From: Nannocystis pusilla
GTDB taxonomy: Bacteria > Myxococcota_A > Polyangia > Nannocystales > Nannocystaceae
DNA length: 64,000 nt
Assembly (NCBI RefSeq): GCF_020073745.1
Contig: NZ_JAIRAU010000031.1
Location: forward strand, 1 to 64,000
Reading direction: 5' to 3'
Part shown: piece after piece, positions 8,082-16,063 of the stretch
How positions within the stretch are numbered: position 1 is the first letter of the stretch
Layout of the letters: the number at the start of each line of letters is the position of its first letter
Position numbers and translations under genes: made by a program
The notes under the pieces: model-generated
Seen by the model: the letters and a program-made list of their open reading frames with translations, nothing else
Told to the model about the DNA's origin: nothing
Database searches by the model: none

Positions 8082-8900
8082 TTGAAAATTTTGGTCTGTG
8101 TCAAGCGGATCCCGGATCCCGACGAGAGCCTGAAATTCACGGGCGGCGGGCTCGACTACTCTGCCTCGAAGTGGGTCCCGAACGCCTTCGACGAGTACGC
8201 CATCGAGACCGCCCTCCGCCTCGCCGAAGTCGTCGGCGGCGCCCAGCGGCTGGCCGAGGTGATCGTCCTCGGGATCGGCCCGGAGAACCAGCGCCAGCAG
8301 CTCACCCAGTTCCTGGCCATGGGCGCCGACCGCGGCATCATCGTCGACGCCGACCCGGACAAGCTCGACACCGCCACCGTGTCCAAGCTGATCGCCGCGG
8401 TGTTCAAGAAGGAGGCCTGTGACCTCCTCATCGCCGGCAAGCTGTCGCAGGACAACGAGGGCGGCCAGGTCCCGCAGCGCGTCGCCGGCCTGCTCGACGT
8501 CCCGCAGGCGAGCTTCGCCGCGACGCTCGAGTGGGACCAGGCGGGCAAGGCGCTGACGGTCGGCCGTGAGGTCGACGACGGCGTCGAGGTCAAGCGCGTC
8601 CCGCTGCCGGCGGTCGTCTCGGTCGACCTCCGCATCGTCCTGCCGAAGAGCGTCAAGAACGGCTCGACCCCGGCGACCCACGCCTACCAGGAGGGCCCGC
8701 GGCTCGCCTCGCTCAAGGGCATCACCATGGCCAAGCGCAAGCCGGTGGCCGTGCTGAAGCCGTCCGACCTCGGCGTCGCCGCCGGCGCCGGCGAGCAGGT
8801 GACCGGCGTGGCCGCCCCGCCGGCGCGCAAGGCCGGTCAGAAGGTCAAGACGGTCGAGGAGCTGTTCGACAAGCTCACGAAGGAAGCGAAGGTCATCTAA
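8082..8900 (+). CDS. etfB: Electron transfer flavoprotein, beta subunit
   Basis: The 272-residue beta subunit pairs with EtfA to bind FAD and AMP and carries electrons from acyl-CoA dehydrogenases to the quinone pool. MKILVCVKRIPDPDE at the N-terminus is family-typical, as are the VLGIGPENQRQQL and DRGIIVDAD segments and the GKLSQDNEGGQVPQRVA stretch. The C-terminal arm (residues about 235-272) that embraces EtfA is present. Translation begins at a TTG with a good AGGAGG site. The downstream etfA start is one base after the TAA, so the two are translationally coupled. No dehydrogenase gene is adjacent. Confidence 0.93.
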   Translation: MKILVCVKRIPDPDESLKFTGGGLDYSASKWVPNAFDEYAIETALRLAEVVGGAQRLAEVIVLGIGPENQRQQLTQFLAMGADRGIIVDADPDKLDTATVSKLIAAVFKKEACDLLIAGKLSQDNEGGQVPQRVAGLLDVPQASFAATLEWDQAGKALTVGREVDDGVEVKRVPLPAVVSVDLRIVLPKSVKNGSTPATHAYQEGPRLASLKGITMAKRKPVAVLKPSDLGVAAGAGEQVTGVAAPPARKAGQKVKTVEELFDKLTKEAKVI

Positions 8901-8901
8901 C

Positions 8902-9876
8902 ATGAGCAAGGTCCTCGTCATCCTCGAAACCGCCGGCGGCCAGCTGCGCCCGCACAGCCTCCCCGGCATCACTTGCGCCGCCGAGATCGCGCGCGCCACC
9001 GGCAAGCCGCTGCACCTGCTCGTGCTCGGCGCCCAGCCCGGCGAGGCCGCCCAGGCCGTCGCCGCCGCCGGTTACGGCGCCGCCGCGGTGCACACGCTCG
9101 CCGCCCCCGAGCTCGAGCCGTTCACCGCCGAGGCGTGGGGCGACGCGATCGTCCACGCCGCGCGCACCCTCGACGCCAGCGTGATCGGCGGCACCGCATC
9201 GTCGACGCTGCGCGACGCCCTCCCGCGGGCCGCCGCCATCCTCGACGCGCCGCTCGTCTCCGAGGTCGTCAAGGTCAAGTCGGGCGACACCTTCGTCCGC
9301 CCGATCTCGGCCGGCCGCGCCCTGCAGGACCAGAAGGTCAACAGCGGCACGTTCTTCTTCACCGCCCGCGGCACCGAGTTCGAGCACGCGCACCCGACCG
9401 GCGCCGTGCCCGTGCAGGCGCTCGCCGCGGCGGCCGTCAGCACCCGCGGCGCGCAGGTCAAGGGCGTGCAGAAGACCGAGTCGTCGCGCCCGCAGCTCAC
9501 CGAGGCCAAGGTCATCGTGTCCGGCGGCCGCGGCATGCGTGAGGGCGCCAACTTCAAGATCCTCGAGCAGCTCACCGACCTGCTCGGCGGCGCTCTGGGC
9601 GCCAGCCGGGCCGCGACCGACGCGGGCATGGTCCCGGCCGACCTGCAGGTCGGTCAGACCGGCAAGATCGTCGCCCCGGAGCTCTACTTCGCCGTGGCGA
9701 TCTCGGGCGCGATCCAGCACCTCGCCGGCATGAAGGGCTCGAAGACGATCGTCGCCATCAACAAGGACGCCGAGGCCCCCATCTTCCAGGTCGCCGACTA
9801 CGGCCTGGTCGCCAAGTGGGAAGAGGCCGTCCCGCAGCTCGTCGAGCTGATCAAGGCCCGCAAGGGCGCGGCCTGA
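8902..9876 (+). CDS. etfA: Electron transfer flavoprotein, alpha subunit
   Basis: The 324-residue alpha subunit carries the FAD-binding C-terminal domain, with VSGGRGMREGANF, LGASRAATDAGM, QVGQTGKIVAPELY, AISGAIQHLAGM and AINKDAEAPIF in the expected order. The N-terminal half is the Rossmann-like domain that packs against EtfB. Spacing from etfB is one base, which indicates one operon. Length and motifs are intact. Confidence 0.94.
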   Translation: MSKVLVILETAGGQLRPHSLPGITCAAEIARATGKPLHLLVLGAQPGEAAQAVAAAGYGAAAVHTLAAPELEPFTAEAWGDAIVHAARTLDASVIGGTASSTLRDALPRAAAILDAPLVSEVVKVKSGDTFVRPISAGRALQDQKVNSGTFFFTARGTEFEHAHPTGAVPVQALAAAAVSTRGAQVKGVQKTESSRPQLTEAKVIVSGGRGMREGANFKILEQLTDLLGGALGASRAATDAGMVPADLQVGQTGKIVAPELYFAVAISGAIQHLAGMKGSKTIVAINKDAEAPIFQVADYGLVAKWEEAVPQLVELIKARKGAA

Positions 9877-10047
9877 GCGCTGCGCCCGGGCCCCGGGCGC
9901 CTCGCATCGACCTGAATGGAGCATCGGCGCGGCCTCGCCCCTCACCCCCACCGGTGAGGGCCGAGGCCGCCGCCGTCTTCGGCCCGCGCCGGCCGCCCGC
10001 GGCCCGCCGCGCCGGCGCTGCGAAGGGTGTTACGCTGGCGGCCCGCA

Positions 10048-11664
10048 ATGGGCAGCCAGACCGCATCGCGGCGGCAGACCGTGTACGCCCTCGCGATCGC
10101 CATGGTCGCCGGCATCGCCCTGCTCGTCGTCTCGCAGGTCGCGCTGACGTACATGACCGGCGAGCCGCTGCGACGCACCGCGGCGGTCGTCGCCGGCATG
10201 GTCGCGCTGGTCCACGTCGCCGTCGTCTACCTGTCCTCAAGGACAGGCATCATCGAGACCGCCGGCCGCGAGGCCGTGCGCGCCTTCGTGGTCGCCCCGC
10301 CGGCCGCGCTGGTGCTCGCCGTCCCGCTGCTGTGGGGCAGCGTGCTGCAGACCACCAGCGTCCCGGTGCTGGTGCCCTCGCTCGGCCCCGTGCTCGCGGC
10401 CGTGTGGGGCGTCGCTCTCGCCCTGGCCCCGGCCTGTCTGGCCGCCTATCAGCACCTCGGCGGCGCCCCGCGGACCGTCGGTCGCGACGAGCACCAGACC
10501 GCCCACGCCGCCTGGTGCTCGCTGTTCGCCAGCGCGGTCAGCTCGGCCGGCCTGCTCGCCATGGGCCGGGTCCTCGCCGCCGCCGCGCCCGAGGCCAGCT
10601 CGCGCGAGCTGTGGCCCGCCTTCGGCCTCGCCATCCTCACCGGCCTGTTCGCCCGCGCCGGCAGCGTGTTCGCCCGCGACGCCGGCGGCGAGGTGCTGTC
10701 GCTCGCGCGCCGGCTCGACCGCGTCAACATCGACACCGCCGCCGGCAGCCGCCCGCTCGTCACCACCCGCGTCGACGGCCTCGGCGCCCTGCAGAACGAG
10801 CTCGAGCGGCTGCGCCGCGACCTCGTCGGCGAGCACCGGCTCTACAAGGAGACCCTGCTGCAGACGCGCGAGGCCGCCGAGGCCAAGGCCGAGTTCCTGG
10901 CCGCCGTCAGCCACGAGCTGCGGACCCCGCTCAACTCGATCTGCGGCTTCTCCCAGCTGCTCCTCGAGGGCCTGTCGACCCCGCTGTCCGACGAGCAGCG
11001 CGAAGACATCCGCCTGATCCGGACCAGCGGCATGCAGCTGCTCGGGCTCATCAACGACATCCTCGACATCTCGATGATCGAGTCGGGCGAGCTGCGGCTC
11101 TACTTCGCCTCCGAAGATCCGGCCGACATGATCGACGAGGTGTGGCGGCAGCACCGGCCGCTCGTGCAGGAGGCCGGCCTCGAGCTGCGCACCGAGGTCC
11201 CGGGCGACCTCCCGCGGGTCGTGTGCGACCGCCGGCGGATCTGCCAGATCTTGAACAACCTGCTGTCGAACGCGACCAAATTCACCGAGAAGGGCACGAT
11301 CATCGTCTCGGCCGCGTTCGAGCCGCTGCACGGGCGCGTGCTGATCCGCGTGACCGACACCGGCATCGGCATCGCGCCCGAGGACATCGACAAGATCTTC
11401 CAGGAGTACCGCCAGGTCGGCAACCTCGCCCAGCGCAAGAAGGGCACCGGCCTCGGCCTGGCGATCGCGCGCAGCATCGCCAACCACCACTCCGGCTCGC
11501 TCGAGGTCAGCTCGACCCTCGGGCGCGGCTCGACCTTCACCCTCTCGCTGCCGCTCACCCCGCCGCGCAAGCCGAGCTCGATCGACATGACCGAAGAGGC
11601 AGTCCGCGCCAGCCAGCGGTTCTGGAGCCCGCGCAGCTCGTCCGTCGGGGAGGTCGAGCCGTGA
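10048..11664 (+). CDS. Membrane sensor histidine kinase
   Basis: This 538-residue kinase has about six hydrophobic segments in residues 1-215 and no recognisable PAS or HAMP domain. A short coiled-coil linker precedes a HisKA domain with phospho-acceptor His289 (SHELRTPLNS) and an intact HATPase_c domain: N box NNLLSNATKF near 405, G1 DTGIGIAPED, and G2 GTGLGLAIA. The start is the ATG at 10048, with a GTG at 10027 also possible. A hairpin of the 14-bp family interrupts the second half of the membrane domain at 10230-10247. Its C-terminal tail and stop belong to a 98-bp tandem duplication, so the next kinase follows with a repeated junction. The signal is unknown and no response regulator gene is adjacent. 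Confidence 0.88.
   Translation: MGSQTASRRQTVYALAIAMVAGIALLVVSQVALTYMTGEPLRRTAAVVAGMVALVHVAVVYLSSRTGIIETAGREAVRAFVVAPPAALVLAVPLLWGSVLQTTSVPVLVPSLGPVLAAVWGVALALAPACLAAYQHLGGAPRTVGRDEHQTAHAAWCSLFASAVSSAGLLAMGRVLAAAAPEASSRELWPAFGLAILTGLFARAGSVFARDAGGEVLSLARRLDRVNIDTAAGSRPLVTTRVDGLGALQNELERLRRDLVGEHRLYKETLLQTREAAEAKAEFLAAVSHELRTPLNSICGFSQLLLEGLSTPLSDEQREDIRLIRTSGMQLLGLINDILDISMIESGELRLYFASEDPADMIDEVWRQHRPLVQEAGLELRTEVPGDLPRVVCDRRRICQILNNLLSNATKFTEKGTIIVSAAFEPLHGRVLIRVTDTGIGIAPEDIDKIFQEYRQVGNLAQRKKGTGLGLAIARSIANHHSGSLEVSSTLGRGSTFTLSLPLTPPRKPSSIDMTEEAVRASQRFWSPRSSSVGEVEP
10230..10247. repeat. Intragenic hairpin of the 14-bp family in a sensor kinase
   Basis: CCTGTCC and GGACAGG flank the loop TCAA, giving 7 perfect pairs. 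The sequence is translated in frame between two membrane segments. Confidence 0.6.
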
Positions 11665-11761
11665 GCCGGCGCAGCGCGATCGACATGACCGAAGAGACAT
11701 GTCGTCTCAACCCGCGGCTCTGGAGCCCGCGCAGCTCGTCCGTCGGGGAGGTCGAGCCGTG
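11581..11761 (+). repeat. 98-bp tandem duplication at a gene junction
   Basis: The stretch from ATCGACATGACC to GAGCCGTGAGC occurs at 11581 and again at 11679, exactly 98 bp apart. Both copies end with GGGGAGG, the end of an ORF and an overlapping GTGA. The last 40 bp are identical; the middle about 25 bp differ by substitution only. The second copy has a better 14-bp palindromic unit (ACATGTCGTCTCAA) where the first has GCAGTCCGCGCCAG. The copy length equals seven 14-bp units. Confidence 0.88.
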
Positions 11762-11762
11762 A
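11661..11762 (+). CDS. Mini-ORF created by the 98-bp duplication
   Basis: A GTG overlaps the stop of the first kinase (GTGA), and its frame ends after 33 residues in the same peptide as that kinase (WSPRSSSVGEVEP), again at a GTGA overlapping the next kinase start. The ribosome binding site GGGGAGG at 11647-11653 is the duplicated copy of the one used by the following kinase. The ORF may act as a short leader that couples translation across the junction, or it may be a passive by-product. No signal peptide or known domain is present. Confidence 0.4.
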   Translation: MSRRSAIDMTEETCRLNPRLWSPRSSSVGEVEP

Positions 11763-13861
11763 GCGATCGCAGCGTCTCGTCCGAGTCGCAGTGGGAGGGC
11801 AGCACCGAGGACCTCGTCGGCCTCGCGCGCGCCGTCGACGACCTCGCGCCCGGCTACCCGCGGGCGGGTCAGCCGACGCGCCTGCGAGCCGAGCGCGACG
11901 TGCTCGCCGGGGTCGCGGCCGCCTACACCTTCGCCGTCGGCCTCGACGTCGCCTGGGCGCTGATCGTGTGGGACAGCCGCGGCGCGGTCGCCCCGTGGCC
12001 GCTGTTCGCCCTGCTCGTCCCGCACCTCTTCATCCTCACCGCCGCGCTCCTCACCGTCTACGCCGCCTTGCCGGCGGCCCGGTGGTTGCGGCCCGACGAG
12101 CTCGGGCGCCCGGTCGCGCCCGCGGGCGCCTGGCTGGTGCGCGCGTTCGGCTTCCTCGCCCTGCCGCTGCACCCGCTGCTCGAGGCGCGCGAGCGCAACG
12201 AGCTGCTGCGGGTCGCCCCGCGGGCCGAGGTCGAGCAGGCCGCGCTCGCGCTGCAGGAGGTCCCGCGGACCGTCGCCCGCGCCGTCCTCAGCGGCCTCCT
12301 CGTCATCGCCCTCAGCGACGCGCTGATCGCCCGCAACCCGCTGCAGTGGACCTGGTCGACCACCCTCGCCCACGCCTGCCTGTGGGCCGCGATCGCCGCC
12401 CCGCTGGCCACGCTGGCCGCCCACTGGGCCCGCCGAGCTGTCCGCGGGGACATCCTCGCCTGTCCGATCGCGCAGCTGCCGGTCGGCGACCGCCCGCGGC
12501 GCATGACCGCCCGCCTGCGCGTCTGGTCGGGCATCTTGCTGCTCTCCGGCGTCACCGCCCCGCTGCTCGGCTCCCACCTGTGGCTGCACGCCCACGCCCG
12601 CGCCGACGCCGTCGCCGCGGCCCAGCGGACCGCCGAGGCCCTGATCGAGGTCGCCGGTCCGGCCGACGAGGAGGACCTCGGCCGCCGCCTCGCCGCCGCC
12701 CCGGGCGCCACCGTCCTCACCGCCCGCGGCGCCATCTACGGCGCTGACCTGTCCCTCAAGCCAGGTGATGAGGGCCTCCTCGACGCCGACGGCGACGGCG
12801 AGTACGACCGCTTCGCCGTCCAGCGCGGCGGCGCGCGGGCGGTCGTCCCGCTGCGCCGCGCCCCGGTCGACAACGCCGTCCCGTTCGTGCTCGCCGGCGC
12901 ATTGGCCACCCTCGCCGGCATGCTGGCGATCGCCCTGTACGCGCGCCGCAGCGAGCGCGACCTCGCCCGCGTGCGCGCCCACCTGCGCGAGGAGCCGGCC
13001 CCCGCGCCGCAGGGCCCCGAGTGGCAGGCGCTCGCGCAGGCGATCGAGGCCCTGGTCGCGCGCATGCACGAGGCCACGATCGCCCGCTTCGTCGCGCTCG
13101 AGAAGGCCGAGGAGACCGACCGCCTGCGCAGTCAGTTCCTCGCCAACATGAGCCACGACCTGCGCTCGCCGCTCAACTCGATCCTCGGCTTCTCCTCGCT
13201 GCTGCTGCGCGGCGTCGACGGCACCCTCGACGCCGAGACGCGCGAGATGGTCGAGACCATCGCCGCGGCCGGGCGCGACCTCCTGGCCCAGATCGACGCC
13301 ATCCTCGACATGGCGCGCATCGAGGCGCGCCGGATCGAGAAGCAGGCCGAGCCGGTCCCGCTGGCCCCGCTGATCAGCAAGGCCGTGCAGCGCGCCCGCG
13401 TCCGCGGCGGCGACCACCTCAACTACACCGTCGAGGCCGTGCCCGGCCTGCCCACCGCCTACATCGACCCGCGCCACCTCGTCCAGGCGCTCGAGAACCT
13501 GCTGCTGTTCGCCGGCAAGCGCCTCACCGCCGGCTCGCTCAACATCAAGCTGCGCCGCGGCGACCCCGACGCCCCGCTCGGCCTCCAGCTCCACGTCACC
13601 ACCCCGCTCAAGCCCGCCAGCGAGCAGCAGATGGGCCTCGCGCGCAAGGGCTTCCACCGCCTCCCCGGCCACCGCGGCCTCGGCCTCGAGCTGCCGATCG
13701 CCGACGCCCTGCTCAAGATCGAGGGCTGCCGCCTCGACGTCCGCGAGGTCGGCCAGGCCATGGTCTTTAAAATTCACCTGCCCGCCGCCGAGGCGCGCAG
13801 CCGCGTCCCGCTGATCGAGCGCGCCCACCCCGCCGCCGACAGCACCGCCCCGCCGGCCTGA
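11759..13861 (+). CDS. Membrane histidine-kinase-like protein with a degenerate ATPase domain
   Basis: This protein of about 700 residues has four or more N-terminal membrane segments, a periplasmic region (residues about 285-365) and another membrane segment near 380. It also has a HisKA domain with His466 in SHDLRSPLNS. The catalytic domain lacks the usual Mg-binding Asn (N box reads ENLLLFAGK near 579). The G1 DxGxG box is also missing; only a GLGLELPIA segment resembling G2 remains. It could therefore be a pseudokinase that receives phosphate from, or dimerises with, the intact kinase just upstream. The GTG at 11759 has GGGGAGG seven bases upstream and sits at the end of the duplicated junction. 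Two array remnants lie in frame near 12468 and 12747. Confidence 0.82.
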   Translation: MSDRSVSSESQWEGSTEDLVGLARAVDDLAPGYPRAGQPTRLRAERDVLAGVAAAYTFAVGLDVAWALIVWDSRGAVAPWPLFALLVPHLFILTAALLTVYAALPAARWLRPDELGRPVAPAGAWLVRAFGFLALPLHPLLEARERNELLRVAPRAEVEQAALALQEVPRTVARAVLSGLLVIALSDALIARNPLQWTWSTTLAHACLWAAIAAPLATLAAHWARRAVRGDILACPIAQLPVGDRPRRMTARLRVWSGILLLSGVTAPLLGSHLWLHAHARADAVAAAQRTAEALIEVAGPADEEDLGRRLAAAPGATVLTARGAIYGADLSLKPGDEGLLDADGDGEYDRFAVQRGGARAVVPLRRAPVDNAVPFVLAGALATLAGMLAIALYARRSERDLARVRAHLREEPAPAPQGPEWQALAQAIEALVARMHEATIARFVALEKAEETDRLRSQFLANMSHDLRSPLNSILGFSSLLLRGVDGTLDAETREMVETIAAAGRDLLAQIDAILDMARIEARRIEKQAEPVPLAPLISKAVQRARVRGGDHLNYTVEAVPGLPTAYIDPRHLVQALENLLLFAGKRLTAGSLNIKLRRGDPDAPLGLQLHVTTPLKPASEQQMGLARKGFHRLPGHRGLGLELPIADALLKIEGCRLDVREVGQAMVFKIHLPAAEARSRVPLIERAHPAADSTAPPA

Positions 13862-13864
13862 GGG

Positions 13865-13934
13865 ACATGTCCCTCAAAACATTCCCCATAAGACATGCCC
13901 TATCGGGCATGATCTAAAGAACATGCCGGCCGGC
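13865..13934. repeat. Array of five 14-bp palindromic units
   Basis: Units start at 13865, 13879, 13893, 13907 and 13921. The third and fourth form CATGCCC and GGGCATG around TATC (13895-13912). The array starts 3 bp after the kinase stop codon. Confidence 0.88.
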
Positions 13935-13968
13935 ACTCCCGCGCTCGCCGCCGACTCGCGCCGATGCC

Positions 13969-14010
13969 ACATGTCCTTTCGAACATTCTTAAAAAGACAT
14001 GCCCCATCAG
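13969..14010. repeat. Three 14-bp palindromic units
   Basis: The units ACATGTCCTTTCGA, ACATTCTTAAAAAG and ACATGCCCCATCAG run without phase slip. Together with the array at 13865 they occupy most of the 320-bp gap between the kinase and the TPR gene; nothing else is visible there apart from the promoter candidate at 14128. Confidence 0.8.
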
Positions 14011-14127
14011 CCGCGTTCACGTGCGCCGCGCGCCGGCTCCGCGTGGACGGCCGTCCATCCGGCCGTTCTCGCGCGCCCGCGCGCACGCTCGCGCGATCAC
14101 GCGCCGAGGGCCGCGCAGGCTTGCGCG

Positions 14128-14162
14128 TTGAGCCGCACTGCGGCCAGCCACTATACTGGCCG
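14128..14162 (+). promoter_or_regulatory. Candidate promoter overlapped by an inverted repeat
   Basis: TTGAGC at 14128-14133 and TATACT at 14152-14157 are separated by 18 bp, a plausible housekeeping-sigma promoter for the TPR gene. The inverted repeat CGGCCAG / CTGGCCG (arms about 14141-14147 and 14156-14162, 8-bp spacer) straddles the -10, as a repressor operator would. Confidence 0.45.
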
Positions 14163-14182
14163 GCGCTGTCGCAGCGAGCACC

Positions 14183-15253
14183 GTGTCCCAGGAACACCCG
14201 CACACCGCCATCGCCCTCCACGCTGTCGGCCAGGAGCTGCGACGGCAGGGCAAGTTCGAGGAGGCCCTCGATCACTACAACCGGGCGCTCGCGCTGCAGC
14301 GGACGGTCCTCGGCGCCAAGCACCCGTACACGGCGAGCACGCTGAGCGCGATCGGCCAGATCCTGTTCGTCCAGGGCCAGCACGTCGCCGCCCTCGATCA
14401 CCACCGGCAGGCCTTCTCGATCAAGCGCGAGCTGCTCGGCCCTGGTCACATCTTCACCGCCAACACCCTGTTCGACCTCGGCCTGGCGCTGTTCGCCTCC
14501 GGGCAGCGCGACGAGGCGCTGGCCGCCTACACGCGGGCTCTGGCCGTCCAGCTGCGCAGCCTCGGGCCCGGTCATGCGCGCACGATCGCGACCCAGCAGG
14601 CGATCGGCGAGCTGCTGCTCGCCGAGGGTCACTTCGCCGACGCCCTCAGCCACCTCCACGCCGCGCTCACCGGCCTCGAGCAGCTGCGCGCCGCCGCCGA
14701 CGCCGCCGACATCGACCGGCGCCTGATCCCCGTGATCGTCGGCATCGGCCAGGTCCTGTTTCAACAGAACCAGTACGCCGAGTCGCTGGTCCAGTACCAG
14801 CGCGCACTCGGCCTCAGCGAGACGCACCGCGGCGCCGGCCACGAGGACACGCTCGCCATCCTCCACGACCTCGGCCGCGCCCGCGGCCGCGCCGGCGACA
14901 TCGACGGGGCCCTCGACGCCTTCCAGCGCAACCTCGCCGGGCTGCGCGCGCTGTACGGCGACGAGCACGCCAAGGCCGCCGTCACCCTCAACGCGATCGG
15001 CCAGGTCCACTACGGCCGCGGCGATCACCAGGCCGCGCTCGAGCACTACCGCCAGGCCCTCGAGATCCGCCAGCGCGTCCTCGGCTCCGAGCACTGGCAG
15101 ACCGTCAGCTCGCGCTTCAACTGCGGCACCGCCCTGCGCGAGCTCGGCGACCCGGCCGGCCAGTACGAGATGGCCGCCGCCGCCGAGGCCCTCGAGCGCC
15201 TCCTCGGCCCCGAGCACCCGCACGTGCAATCGACCCGCTCCTGGCTGCGATAG
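14183..15253 (+). CDS. Tetratricopeptide (kinesin-light-chain-type) repeat protein
   Basis: This 356-residue protein is built almost entirely of about seven 42-residue TPR_10/TPR_12-type repeats, each ending near LGxxHPxT or a variant (LGAKHPYTAST, LGPGHIFTANT, LGPGHARTIAT, LGSEHWQTVSS). It has no signal peptide, membrane segment or catalytic domain. Such proteins usually act as scaffolds or as the C-terminal half of serine/threonine kinases in myxobacteria; no kinase domain is attached here. Translation begins at the GTG at 14183. It converges on the small Cys-rich gene with only 51 bp between stops and, unusually for this window, no repeat array in that junction. Confidence 0.85.
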   Translation: MSQEHPHTAIALHAVGQELRRQGKFEEALDHYNRALALQRTVLGAKHPYTASTLSAIGQILFVQGQHVAALDHHRQAFSIKRELLGPGHIFTANTLFDLGLALFASGQRDEALAAYTRALAVQLRSLGPGHARTIATQQAIGELLLAEGHFADALSHLHAALTGLEQLRAAADAADIDRRLIPVIVGIGQVLFQQNQYAESLVQYQRALGLSETHRGAGHEDTLAILHDLGRARGRAGDIDGALDAFQRNLAGLRALYGDEHAKAAVTLNAIGQVHYGRGDHQAALEHYRQALEIRQRVLGSEHWQTVSSRFNCGTALRELGDPAGQYEMAAAAEALERLLGPEHPHVQSTRSWLR

Positions 15254-15304
15254 CGCCGCGACCGGGCGCTCGCTCCGCCCGGCCCCGTCGGTGGCGAGCG
15301 CGCC

Positions 15305-15673
15305 TCAGTCTCGCTCGCCGTAGCACGAATCTTCGAAGTCGAGGTTGTACCGGTGGCAGTACTTCTTCGCCTTGTTGCGGCACCAGCCGTCCGGCTTGTC
15401 GACCGGGTCGACCGGAGTCCGCCAGGCCCGGCGGTACTCGTCGAAGCCCTCGCAGTAGGCCAGGCAGTAGATCTTGACCTCGCCCTCCTCCCACGTGAAC
15501 GACGCGCCGCTCTCGTCGCCGACCACGCACTCGTAGTCGCGCGCCACCGCGGGAATCTCGGTGAAATCGTCGGAAGGCGCGGCCGCCTCGTCGGGCTCCG
15601 CGGAGAGCCCCTCGGCATCGCCGGGCACGGGGAGCGCGGTCAACAAAGCACTCACGAGCATCTCGATCATCAT
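15305..15673 (-). CDS. Small secreted cysteine-containing protein
   Basis: A 122-residue protein with a short hydrophobic N-terminus (MMIEMLVSALLTALPVP) is followed by an acidic spacer and a compact C-terminal domain with six Cys (YECV, YCLAYC, WCRN, YCHRY, SCYGE). The cysteines suggest three disulfides in an exported domain. I do not recognise the family. Either of two adjacent ATGs (15671-15673 or 15668-15670) can serve as the start. It is divergent from the lipoprotein at 16.0 kb, with two repeat arrays in the 390-bp spacer. Confidence 0.65.
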   Translation of the reverse strand: MMIEMLVSALLTALPVPGDAEGLSAEPDEAAAPSDDFTEIPAVARDYECVVGDESGASFTWEEGEVKIYCLAYCEGFDEYRRAWRTPVDPVDKPDGWCRNKAKKYCHRYNLDFEDSCYGERD

Positions 15674-15860
15674 CGTCGCCTCATCCTCGCCGCCGCCTCC
15701 ATGGCGTCGGCCGCGGAAATATGGCCGCACGCGCGGCATCGTCCAGCGGGCGGCAAGCGAGAATTCGTGGCCGCCGGCCCGTCTGCGCCGGACGTTCGCC
15801 GCGGACCGGACCGCTCGACGACTCCGCTCCGGCTCGCCGTCGCACGCCCGCACGGTGAAG

Positions 15861-15916
15861 GCATGACTATCGAGACATGCTCTTGACAACATGTTCGATC
15901 GAGCAGCAGCATCCAC
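15861..15916. repeat. Four 14-bp palindromic units
   Basis: Units start at 15861, 15875, 15889 and 15903 (GCATGACT, ACATGCTC, ACATGTTC, GCAGCAGC). They lie in the spacer between two divergent genes. Confidence 0.78.
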
Positions 15917-15942
15917 CGTCACGACGCGGGGCGCGCGATCGC

Positions 15943-15984
15943 ACGTGTCCCTTTCGACATGCCCCGTCAGACAGCATCCGCGTG
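15943..15984. repeat. Three 14-bp palindromic units
   Basis: ACGTGTCCCTTTCG, ACATGCCCCGTCAG and ACAGCATCCGCGTG follow at exact 14-bp steps, about 80 bp upstream of the lipoprotein start. Confidence 0.7.
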
Positions 15985-16063
15985 GAGGACCGCCGCCCCG
16001 CGCCGCGGCCCGCCCCGCTCCGTCGCGATTGACCGCCCGGCGCGCGCGAAGTATCACCCTGAC

